Shown: in pieces, positions 45,201 to 55,394 of the stretch
How positions within the stretch are numbered: position 1 is the stretch's first letter
Layout of the letters: each line of letters starts with the position of its first letter
Assembly: GCA_037102815.1 (NCBI GenBank)
Contig: BTPP01000006.1
Location: 1,116,001 to 1,180,000, forward strand
Origin: Neurospora intermedia
Taxonomy: Eukaryota > Ascomycota > Sordariomycetes > Sordariales > Sordariaceae
Reading direction: 5' to 3'
DNA: 64,000 nucleotides
Notes under the pieces: generated by a model
The model's database searches: none
Told to the model about the DNA's origin: nothing
The model's input: the letters and a program-made list of their open reading frames with translations, nothing else
Program-made: the position numbers and the translations under genes

Positions 45201-48200
45201 TTCTCCAATGATGGAGTTAACTCAAGTCTTACGGGCGGCAGTAATGCTTGAGCACGATGGCTCGTACTGATTGCAGAGGATTACTCTACACGAGCATGCC
45301 AATCACGTCTAAGTAAAAGAACAAAAAGAAAGAAAAAAAAATCAACAGAATAAAGGTCTGGCACAGTGGTACATTCGCCCACGAGTTCGCCGAGCAGGGC
45401 GAATGCAACGGTAATTGATGCTCGTCATCTGCTCAGTGATCGACTAGCCAGTAACCAAGAACCAACAGCGAGTCCATCCATGCTGTTTGATGGTAAGTAT
45501 GTACGAATTGGATCATGGCGAAGACTGGGGGTTCAATCCTACACAGTGAACTTCTGACAGCCGGGCCAGCCTCGTTTTCAAAATCTAACAGGCGCAGCAG
45601 AGCAGATGTGGGCCAAGGCAAGTTTATCCCAAACCCTATAATCATCCATAGCGTGGTCATCACATATCTGATGCTGATACTTAGAAACCAGTCCTCTAAG
45701 ATACAAAGTGGCGAACAGCCAGTGGTCCTCTCTCAACCACCGTAAGCCACTGCGAGTCTAGCAATGTCACGCGATTTGCCCTGTCAAGTTGGATGAGATA
45801 TGCCGCTCTTGAACACCAGCTTGCGCTTTGGGAAGACTATAGGTCCTGCCCATCAGAGGCTCGATTGTAAGTGCAGGATCCTTGTGCAAGAACCATGTGC
45901 CGAAGGAGGATCAGGGGGTGGGAGTCGAGCATGGTATTGAAAACGGTGGTTAACAACGGCGACTCGTCAGCAATTTGCACATCTGAAGCGGTCGCGGTTG
46001 TCGTTGCCCAGGGTATTGACACTAGCAGCAGAGCGACTTCAAATGTCCCTGGTCAGGCTGCTCCTTGGTAAACCGTCAGTCCGATGCGGTTACCAAGCCT
46101 TCCTTCAGAGTCGGGCGAACCAATGCCAGTGTGTGTTGGCCATCGGACAAGGTACCGATACAGGGACGACCGAGGTCGAAGGCCAGCAGTCCACCAATCC
46201 ACCCCTGAACAGGCGCCATGTCACCCAATAGACTGGTGGTGTTCTCGATACACCCCATACCGTTCTAGCGACGCTCGTTTGCCCTTTCGCTTCTCCCTAG
46301 TAGGGGATGGTGGAGAGATTGAATCGTTGACGGATCTACGGCGTACGGCGTACCGTAGTAAAAGCGACCTTGCGCACAGTAGATTTGACAATGAGGCCTC
46401 ACTTTCCGTCACTTTACCACTCCCATCAACCGGGAGGAAGCATTCAGAAACGTCGTCATCTGTTTTTCTTCTTCTCATGACCTCATACGGTCTTTGATGT
46501 ACACTACCATCCCAGCGGTGCACGGTTTGGCCGGAGATCTAGGTAGTTGGTGGTGCTGCCTCCCAGTGCGGCCGCTTCCCGCTCGCTTCCCGCTCACGGA
46601 CACCAGTGATCAGGGCATCATTGATCAGGCTGGCGCGGTGCGCCCCTCCATGTGTACTTGGTCTCGTCACTCCGGGCTTCTCCGCCATTGCCTAGAGCTG
46701 GCTGTTGCTAGAGGCACATTCCACTTGCAAGAAGATACACGGACTCTTCTAATCGACCCAGATCGTGGCGGCAAAGGACATTTATTTATTTGCACCATGT
46801 TGAGAAGAAGAAGAAGCAGGCAGGCTGGGCTAGAAGTGGATGGATGTTTTCGGTCATACAAGCTGCGCGGATACCGGCCACTTGCTAGCGATACACGAGG
46901 CCCATTTCGGTTATGTGTTCCCGGCAGCGGTCGAACAGACGCATAATCGCGCGTTAAATGGGCACCAAGCGCTCCGCAATTACATACAAAGAGGAGGTGT
47001 GCGTCTACCAGGCTCCAGCACCAGCAACTCTACCTACACTATCATCCAGATCCTCACCACGTACCTAGTACATGTTGATGAAAGCTCCGACCACCTGCTC
47101 CCTCGTGCGTTTCCTGCTTACCAAGCGTTAAAAAGGTGAACAGCGCGGTCGGCATTGGTTGAGCTGAATGGGTAGTTCTACCTATATCCGAGTTGCTGCA
47201 TGCTGGCCGCGTCTCTGGATTCCATCCGTTGCGGGGGTGTTTTTCAAGGTCGCAAAGGCCGAGGAAAAGGCGCGCCAAACAGCCCGAGTCTTACATGTGC
47301 ATCATCCCGGCTATCGCCATCCAGTCTTTATTCCATGGGTCTTGCTCTCTGACGTGTCATACCCTTGCTGCTCCGAAAAGGAAGACACAAAAGGAAGCAC
47401 AGGCTCACACGCAATCTCTCTCGCACACACGCCGAGAACTCGACCCATTACTCGCGACTTTGTTTGTTACTACCACCTCTACACTACTACCGACGGAAAC
47501 TCTGCAACGACCGGCCCGGAGGGAAGAGCCGCCAACGGTCAACTAGATACCTGATACATGCATCAAACCTTTGGCAATTTCCAGTATCATCAAGCGCGGA
47601 CTAGTGGGCTGGTTGGTCATTCGGGTTACTAGCAAGCATCTCGTACGTGAAGGACGTTTCGTTGCTGGCATTCAGGACGCAGCCAGTCTTCGCAGTATAG
47701 ATCTGGGTCCGTTGTAAAACGCGTTGCTGAGAGAGGTCGGTCGGTGTTTCTTTTGTTCCTTTTCGTTGGCAACAAGACTCGGTTCCTGTCGGTCCATCTC
47801 GTCACATTGTTTCTCTGTACGCTGTGCCCCGTGTCGGGTCGCTCTGTCACTTTTTTTGTTTTGTTTTCTGCTCGGGTCTCGTACCAAGTCTTGCAAGTAC
47901 ACTGTACAGCGTTCAGGTTCCGTCCCGTTTGTTTGTATCCTCCACAGCACACACACACACATCCCATTTCATGTCCGCACGCAAGACCGGGCACTCCAAG
48001 CACTCAGTCCCATACATACCACACCCGTAATCCGGGGTTCCATCGATTCCCTTGGGACCATTGGGACCTTGATTGAGACTGCAGCCATTGGTCTTCCGCC
48101 CATCCACCCACGCACGCAGCCACCACGCTCAACCTACCTCCACTGCTGCTGCCGCGGTAAGGTACAAGTACCTCGCCTGGGCACCGCGGCGCTGCCAAGC

Positions 48201-49387
48201 CTACCAAGCTGCGACTGGGCCCATTTGGGCTTTGGAGCTTCTGAGCATTCGGTTTGGTGGGTCGTGGCCCTGCAACACAACCCAACATTCTCGAGTCCAC
48301 ACCCATAGCTACCCCAGAAGGGGTCATCGGCAGCTGGCCAGTGTCAGTCCAGAAAAAGAGCGGAGCAGCTCCAGCCAGCTAGCGTCGAGACGAGGATAGT
48401 GCTTCCAGCCCGGAGCCACCCAGTACCTCTAGGTAGCCAGGCGAGCCCGGCCAGGGAGCTCCTCCCACGCCGAGTTGCGCAGAGGGCAGTCTCCAGTCCA
48501 GAATCGCAACCTCCGAAGAAAGGCGGCTGCTGCTGCCGTTGCTGTTGCTGTTGCTGTTGCTGCTAATCACTCATCGTCTTCTCCCCTCCACAACCTCCAT
48601 CCTCGCTCCGTTGCTTGTTGCGTTTGTTGGCGGCCACCACTCAACCCGGCCTGGGGAAAAGCATCTCACATAGGTAGCGCCCCTGCAGCAACCATCATAC
48701 TACATACCTTACATACCTATCTGCCTGCTCCTCACCTCACATCTAGAGAAAGGCACACGGCCAACCCCCCCGTCACTCCGTCACCCCCCCGCCTCCACTA
48801 CCTACCTACACGCACGCATCGCATCCGAGAAATCCTGCAGGCTGGTCACACTTTTCTAACGCTGATTCATCAGGAACCTCACGATCCTCCTGCACGCAAA
48901 GAGTCCATCCACCTTCTTTGGGTACAGGTTGAGGGGTTCTGTTTGCCCTGCGTGCTACCTTATATCAACGCCGGGCCGTCGTGTTCTGCACCTCTGTCCG
49001 TCGTCTCCGACTGACGGAGACTTGGTATTGGGCATCTTCCCGTCACATAGCTCCCCGTCTGCATTCTCACAGTTGAACCCCAGAGGTCACCATTTCCATT
49101 TTTCATCCATCACCAACTCCCACTTTGTCTAAACAGCGCCTATTGCCTACATCAGCCGTACCGATTTCGACCTCTCACATACACTGAACGGCATCAACTC
49201 CGGGCACGTCGTCCTTCATCTTACGCGTTGCGTTTCCATCATTGGTCCATACTCCAACGATTTGATCACTAGCCTTCAACCCAGGGAGCAGCTACGCCTC
49301 TGCGCACGATCATTGGGGTTTGGGCGTAAAGGACGCCAGCAGGGAACATTTGCTGAGATCCAAGATATATCGGCATTACGATCACAC
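39209..49387. other. 10.2-kb region without a supportable gene
   Basis: I read both strands and found no ORF with a recognisable domain. The longest (194 codons at 47724-48308, 179 at 48475-49014) are low-complexity or compositionally random. Base composition is ordinary, without the AT-rich, TpA-rich look of RIP-mutated repeats. From about 47.6 kb on, the sequence becomes C/T-rich with CA and CTAC repeats, like a long promoter and 5' leader of the gene starting at 49388. A possible promoter-like pair (CCAAT near 41973 and a TTTTAAAA patch near 42028-42036) has no clear ORF behind it. Non-coding transcripts or small multi-exon genes cannot be excluded. Confidence 0.5.
48525..48564 (+). repeat. 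GCT/GTT trinucleotide-type repeat in leader region
   Basis: A GCTGTT hexamer array (about three and a half copies, flanked by extra GCT units) lies about 830 bp upstream of the Zn2Cys6-acetyltransferase start codon. Confidence 0.7.
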
Positions 49388-51646
49388 ATGACGACTTTCA
49401 CAGCTCTAAATGGGTCATCACCCAGGCCAACTGAGATCTCCAATGGTGCTCGGGAGCTTGAACGCGGAAACGGACAGTCTGCTGGTCCAGACCCAAGATC
49501 CGCCAGTGATGTTGCAGTCAGCCAGAGAGAACGGGACCGGGAAAACTGGGGCACTTCAACCCGTGAAAGGCATCCGTATGCTGTGGCAAATTACCACGAT
49601 GCTGAACCTGCCCCAAAACGGATGCGGACAGATTCCGATTCTCACTCTCCCAGGCGAGAGCACAGGCCTTCACCCATCTCTACTGAGCGGCCCGACAAGT
49701 TCGAAAGAACAGAGAGAACTCCCATTGAACGGACCGAAAGGTTGGAAAGAACGGAAAGAATGGAGAGGCCTGAAGTCACGGAGAAGGCGGAGCAATATGA
49801 ACCCCCACGGCCTCCGTCCAACCCCCATGACCGCTATCCGTCTCCCCAAAAGGAAGGATATCGTGGTTACGAAAATCATGAGAGCGATGACCGATGGCGC
49901 TCTCAGCAGGCCAGAAGTGAGAGGAACACAAGCTACGATGCAGCTTACTCGGCCGGGCCAGTATCCGGCCAGTCCGAGGAACCGATGGGCGAACATATGC
50001 GCAGAGCGACGAGTCAAGCAGACAGCGGCGACTACGAAAATCAGAGCCCCGATGGCGACGATAACCGCTACTCGGATCAGTACACCCCTGAGCAGCGCAG
50101 AGATGGCACCGTTCAGTCCGACCCCAAGAAGCGGAAACGCAATTTCAGTAATCGGACGAAAACCGGTTGCCTGACGTGCAGGAGGCGCAAAAAGAAGTGT
50201 GATGAGACAAAGCCTCAGTGTGAGTTTTGAATTTGATCATGAATTCGCCTTTGGGTCATCTAACAGTTATCAAGGTACCAACTGCATCAAGGGTTCATTC
50301 CAATGTGCTGGTTACCCACCACAGAGGGGTAACTGGCAGAAGCCTGAGAGCAAGCCAGCCCAAGTCAACATTGAGTCCAAGGATCCCAACTATGTCCCTC
50401 TTGGAGCATATGGGATGCCGCAGCAACCAATCCCTCCTTACACCAGCAACACTGCTCCGATACTGAGCCAACCAAAGCAGCGCGAGCCTTTCCCGATGGC
50501 GCGTGGGCAGCAACCCACTCTCCGCATCACACCGCCTCAAGGACGGCCTCTTCAAAGCGACGACGACCGGCTCACAGCATCAACTCTTCCTAGTGCATCG
50601 GTTATTAGCCCAGACAACAAACTGTCTGCCCTGTCAGCTTATCCTTCAAACGTCTTCCCCACGCCCATCAGTGCTCGGACGCCCCTTCGAGAGTATGCGA
50701 GAGTGCCCCCGCTCCACGATTTGACGAGGACAGACCCGGACCACCAACCACCGCCGCCACCACCGCCTCCTCAAAGCGCCATTTCCGCACATCCTCCCTA
50801 CAACCTCCATGGTAGCCGAACGGACACGCCAACATCAGCGGTCCAGCCTCTAATCACATCGCAGCCACCTTCAAGTGCCGTACAGGCGACTGCGCAGCTA
50901 GCACTATCCCATGCGCAGTCGCATACTCCGTCCAGCGCTACCGTGCCCCCCGTGCGAAGGGAGAAAGACGAGATGATCAGTGGACGAGCCTTTTATCCCT
51001 TCGATAAGGAGCTTGTGCTAGAACGCGAGAGATGCAATGCAGCTTGTTGGAGATTCAACAACTCGACCAATCCTAACATTGGCGTATCACCTGCTGAACG
51101 TGCACGACTTTTCAAAGAGATCTTGCACCCACGCGAAGGTGTTCAGTTGACGCCCAACCAGCTATCACCCATAGGCCGTATTGGTCATGTTGGTGATAAC
51201 GTTTCGGTCGAGGCCCCGTTCAACTGTGACTATGGGTACAACATCTCCATTGGCAATAACGTGTCTATCGGCCGGAACTGCCTGATTACCGACTCTTGCG
51301 AGGTACGCATTGGCCACAATGTGATTATCAGCCCGAATGTCAACATCTATACAAACAGCTGCTACACAGACTGGAGGCGCCGTGATGGGCACAGGGGTGC
51401 GCAGTTTGGCAAGCCAGTCATCATTGACGACGATGTCTGGATCGCGGCAAACGTGGTCATCTTGCCCGGTGTAAAAATCGGAAGGGGGTCAACGGTTGGG
51501 GCTGGGTCAATTGTTGCGAGGGTAAGTGTCAATCCCTAGTCAACCTCCAGGAGTGTGCATACTGACGAGACTATGTTTAGGACGTTGCTCCCTACAGCAT
51601 CTACATTGGACGGAAAGCAAGCATGCACCGAGGCATTCCAACTTGA
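49388..51646 (+). CDS. Zn2Cys6 DNA-binding domain fused to a left-handed beta-helix O-acetyltransferase-like domain
   Basis: Predicted 714 aa; exons 49388-50219, 50275-51521 and 51581-51646. The first 255 residues are disordered and charged, with repeated ER/TER stretches. Then come a basic patch (KKRKRNFSNRTKTG) and a complete fungal binuclear zinc cluster, with cysteines at 261, 264, 271, 278, 281 and 288. Intron 1 splits the codon of C278. A P/Q/S-rich linker of about 220 residues leads to a maltose-acetyltransferase N-cap (FYPFDKELVLERERCNAACW, about 520-540) and hexapeptide repeats (GDNVSVEAPF, IGNNVSIGRN, IGHNVIISPN, DDDVWIAANV, LPGVKIGRG), ending DVAPYSIYIG after the last splice. The aligned catalytic histidine is Cys640. 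The protein is probably a nuclear regulator; whether the C-terminal domain acts as enzyme or sensor is unknown. I weakly recall that the N. crassa orthologue was named for a female-fertility phenotype (unverified). Confidence 0.9.
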
Positions 51647-52593
51647 TGTTGTTACTGTCTGGTGTCACAGTCCTCACGCTTCCAACCGCGATCACCATCA
51701 CCAGACCTCGATCTACCTCTGTACTGGTCTTTGCAGCGACCGGATGAAACCCATTTCTGTATATTCTCGCATATGTTTCCCGTTATATCTATTTTCATTA
51801 TCTCCTTTCTCCTCTCTATTTCCTCTAATTACTTATTTGTCACTTTTGTCGGTGTGAGGCGAGTTGATTGATCGGTGGGAGGGTGGCTCGAAACAAAACA
51901 CGGATCTGGTTCAGGAAGAATGAATGAATGGGACAGGAAAAGACAAGGTGGAGAAGAAAGACACGCCGCTACGATTGAATTGCCGGGTTGTCGTTCGGGA
52001 ATCGAAGAAGCGTCGTCATCGCCAGCTTCACCACGATCATTGACATCATGTCACATGCCTACGAATAAATCTCCCAGCGAGCGAACGATCTTGAATAGGG
52101 CAATACGGTTGTCTACGAAGGAGGGGAGGTGGCTTTTATCATGCGGTTTCGGCTATCTGCGACTTTAATAGCACTATATACCCCTTTGCTTCTTATTGGG
52201 ATAGGGTGGTTGGAAGGTTGGATTAGAAAGCGTAAAAGGGGGCAGTAAGGAACGAAGGCTGATACAACTCGGGCAGTTATCGGCAGTAGTTAGGCTGGGT
52301 AGTGAGTGCGTACGGGTAGTTGGTTAGCTAGTAACTAAGTTGATACCAGTGGGTGTGTCTCTTTGGACGTTGGCCAAAATCTGCGGTACCAAATCACCGT
52401 ACCCAGGATCACTTGAGGTTTCATGTAAGAGCTTCCCAAAGTGTCTATTATCCGGTGGTACCTCGCATGCCGTTGGTAACCTCGTCAAAGTATGCCGCTC
52501 GTCTGTCGATCCGAGCTACCTATCTCGGATGGAACAATGTAGTTCGTCAAGTCCCATGCATGACATATGGGGGCTGGCGGCTCTTCCTAGTTG

Positions 52594-52710
52594 CATACAT
52601 ACATACATACATACATACATACATACATACATACATACATACATACATACATACATACATACATACATACATACATACATACATACATACATACATACAT
52701 ACATACATAC
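52594..52710 (+). repeat. (CATA)n microsatellite, about 29 copies
   Basis: Perfect tandem CATA over about 117 bp. The long YIHT/YVCM ORFs seen on both strands here are artefacts of the repeat, since a 4-bp unit gives open frames. Confidence 0.97.
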
Positions 52711-53085
52711 ACACGAGGTACATTCCAAGAAGCCGGCAATAAGTACTGAGTACCGCAACGGTTCACATGGCCAACTTTTGATGTATAGACACTGCATACA
52801 TACACAGTAGGTAGACACGGTAAGTGAGCACGCGTGGCATTCAAGGGCTACCTACCTACTAATATGTACATGTAACATCCGCTTTGAACCGCGCCGGACG
52901 CAGCAGCAGCAGCAGCGGTGGCCGAGTGCATACCTACATAGGTCCCTACTCAGAAATCGGACTAGGTACTTACCTGCATGGCGGTGCGAGATCAATAATA
53001 CTGTGCTTGCGTCGGGCGAAGTTGAACAAACAAACCACTCCGGCTCACTGGACCGGTGCGTAGGCTTGGTATGCTCGGTATGCTC

Positions 53086-53212
53086 GGTACGCAAGCGAGG
53101 TACGATGGGTAGGTAGGTACGGTACGCAAGCGAGGTACAGACGGGACATAGGTAGATAGGTACGGAGGTAGGTAGATAGGTACGGAGGTAGGTAGGTAGG
53201 TAGAGCCGTGCA
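53086..53212 (+). repeat. TAGG-rich tandem patch with duplicated 18-bp word
   Basis: CGGTACGCAAGCGAGGTAC-type words occur at 53086 and again at 53130. They are followed by repeated GGTACGGAGGTAGGTAG units. The patch looks like slippage-driven duplication. Confidence 0.8.
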
Positions 53213-53911
53213 AGCGGCTGCACACTGCCTGCCCGTGGCTGAGAGGTAAAGAGGAGGTAGGAGAGAGAGAGGTTTCGCGAATCTTGCATGGCGTGAAGTA
53301 TGTACCTACATAGTAGGAGTAAAGTAACTGCGTAAACGGAGTTTATGGTATACGGTACGGTAGATGATGGTTGCTTAGGTACCTATTTATTGGTAGTTGT
53401 CGGGTAGGGAAGTACATGTATAGCGGTTTGAGATTCTTTGACATGTTTATACGTGTGTACTGGTGTATGATGAGTAAGGTAGTCTTTTTTTTTTTCTTCC
53501 TTCTCATACTACGGGTGTTTGTCCAGTTGTGAACTACTGCGTACAGATGTAGTTGCATAGTTTACGAGGCAATTCACAAGTTCGCCAAGGTTGATTAATG
53601 TTAGTTTAGCCCCCAACTGCCTCTGCTTGCTAGTCCTGTAGTTAATTCCAAATAACGATTGCAGGTGGAAGGTGGAAGCTGAAGTCCCTTGCATGCGGCT
53701 GTTGTAGCAATCCTCTTTGACACACTATACAAAACCATGAGGTAAAATCCCATTGCATCTCGGGAAATGAAAAGAAAAAAAATTGAGAAGATCAATCGAT
53801 AGTGTGACTCGTTTTGTTCAGCCCCCAACCCAAATAGCTACTACCCAGTTATCTATCTACCTAGGTGTTTTTCAGCTGTACAGGTATTGCGGCTGAGGAT
53901 CTATTTCACCA

Positions 53912-54693
53912 ACACGTGGTTTTCTGTGCCTCACTCGAGCATACCACTCACGCACAAAGCACATGGTGGCAAAGCTTCCAACCCGAGGTTGTTTAGAATT
54001 AGAGCCCCAACCACTATTCAATATCGCATATGGTAGCATCATTGATAACGAGAGAAATGCACACGAGAGGGTGATGATCGTCAGAGCTCCAATATCAACA
54101 GCTTTCTACTGTACTTCAGCTTAGATGTCTTGGACGCCAACACGTGGTTCTGTGCCTGATGGAAGCATGAAAGAACAACATCTGAAATTGTGATAATCAT
54201 TCCTGATCGCCAGAAGCTGAAAGATCTATCGCCAGGTCCATGTGCCGGCTCCATTTTTGCTTGTGGTTACCTAGGTACTCTAAGAACAGGAAGGTAGCAT
54301 GTCGAAGTGACTATCAAATCTGAAGGGAGAGAGCATCATCACCGCTTGTTTTGCCCCCAAAAAGACAAGAGATTTGTGTCGGTATATATGTAGTCGGACG
54401 GTGAGCAGGTAGTACAGTACTATCAGTACTAAAGTGACAACTTCCTGCCATGTGGCTTCAACAGGGGGGGAGTGTTTTGCCGAGATCCTATCCTTGTCTT
54501 CACACGCATGTGCTGTGCCTTACGAAAGCATAAAACACATGGTGAATTAGACTTGATTTAGACCCCAAACACTTGTTGAAGAACGCAAAGTTATGAAAGA
54601 GCTTCGATGATTATCGAGATAGCCTCACACGTGTTACACGTGTTTCTATGCCCCATGTTCACAGGTCAATATCGGCTACCACTTAGACCCCAA
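53912..54693 (+). repeat. Family of four diverged repeats with ACACGTG...TGTGCC and TTAGACCCCAA blocks
   Basis: Copies begin near 53912, 54140, 54502 and 54636. Each opens with an ACACGTGGTT-like word followed by TCTGTGCC or similar. Copies 1-3 add a GAAGCATGAAA or AAGCATAAAAC word (copy 1 is weak). Copies 1, 3 and 4 add TTAGA(G)CCCCAA 47-87 bp downstream (53999, 54558 and 54683). Spacing is irregular. No ORF or terminal repeats were found. Confidence 0.6.
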
Positions 54694-54802
54694 GCGGGAT
54701 ACGCTGAATTGAATACTGTGAGGATAAGAAACAGCTCAGTGAGGAATTTTGTTGAAAGTTTTAAGACAACCTAGAAGGTGATGGTGCTGTAATTGAGTCA
54801 TT

Positions 54803-54819
54803 ACAAACGAAACGTTTGT
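54803..54819 (+). repeat. Perfect 7-bp inverted repeat, 3-nt loop
   Basis: ACAAACG, spacer AAA, CGTTTGT. It lies 15 bp before the 31-nt poly(A) run. It could be a short hairpin or a protein-binding palindrome; the function is unknown. Confidence 0.6.
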
Positions 54820-54830
54820 GGTGAAGAGAG

Positions 54831-54834
<4 letters not shown>

Positions 54835-54865
<31 letters not shown>
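54835..54865 (+). repeat. 31-nt poly(A) run
   Basis: An uninterrupted run of 31 A on the plus strand in convergent intergenic DNA. Most other homopolymers in the window are 8-12 nt. Confidence 0.95.
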
Positions 54866-54867
<2 letters not shown>

Positions 54868-55394
54868 AAACGTCAGACCTTCGGATTGAACTGGATTTCT
54901 ATCCGATACTGTAATCAAAAGAGGGAAAAATGAGCTGGTAAGAGTATACCATTGCTTGTATAAGGGATAACCGTTGAGTTGGCCTCCTTGGATAGTGCCC
55001 CTCACCTTGTACTGATAGTGTACTTCCCCTATCCTTTTATCCCTATCACTTGTTTCTTCACTCTCTTTTGCACTTCTCGGTTCAGACTTCACTTCGCTTG
55101 GCCCTTGAGTACTCGGACGTTTTGTCTTTCTTTGTCTTCGTCGCATCGTCGTTTGTGCCGTTTCGGTCATGCGTCGAAAACTAAAACACAGGGCGTAAAG
55201 AACCTTTGGGTATGCTCCAAATTCTCGAAGTGTCACCAATGGATGAAGTCAACACGCTTAGGTAAAAGGCACTTGTAAACCTATTCACAAGAAACGAACT
55301 ATGAATACAACCACCCTGTATATGCCATCCACTATTACTACCGCAGCCCATCCATCAACCTGATAGCGCCCATCCCCCCAGCTCGCTCACAAGC

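Larger units (their letters stand above)
51647..55394. other. Convergent intergenic region of 3.7 kb, repeat-rich
   Basis: Lies between two convergent stops. I see no gene. It contains a long CATA microsatellite, a TAGG/GGTACG-type tandem patch, a family of diverged repeats (53.9-54.7 kb), a 17-nt hairpin and a 31-nt poly(A) run, each listed separately. CCTAGGT and GGTACCTA-type words recur throughout. Confidence 0.6.

Noticed and set aside
45515-45560. GGGGTTCAATCC resembling a tRNA T-arm (B box)
   Set aside because: The flanking bases do not form a T stem, and no D arm, anticodon arm or acceptor stem could be built.
47724-49014. ORFs of 194 and 179 codons before the fusion gene
   Set aside because: Cysteine/arginine/alanine-rich chance frames over CA-, CTAC- and GCT-rich leader sequence.
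39209-49387. Gene-free region as a RIP-mutated transposon graveyard
   Set aside because: Composition is not markedly AT- or TpA-rich, and no relic ORFs, terminal repeats or long duplicated segments were seen by eye.
52340-52844. Long ORFs on both strands coding YIHT or YVCM repeats
   Set aside because: They are a consequence of the CATA microsatellite, which has no stop in any frame.
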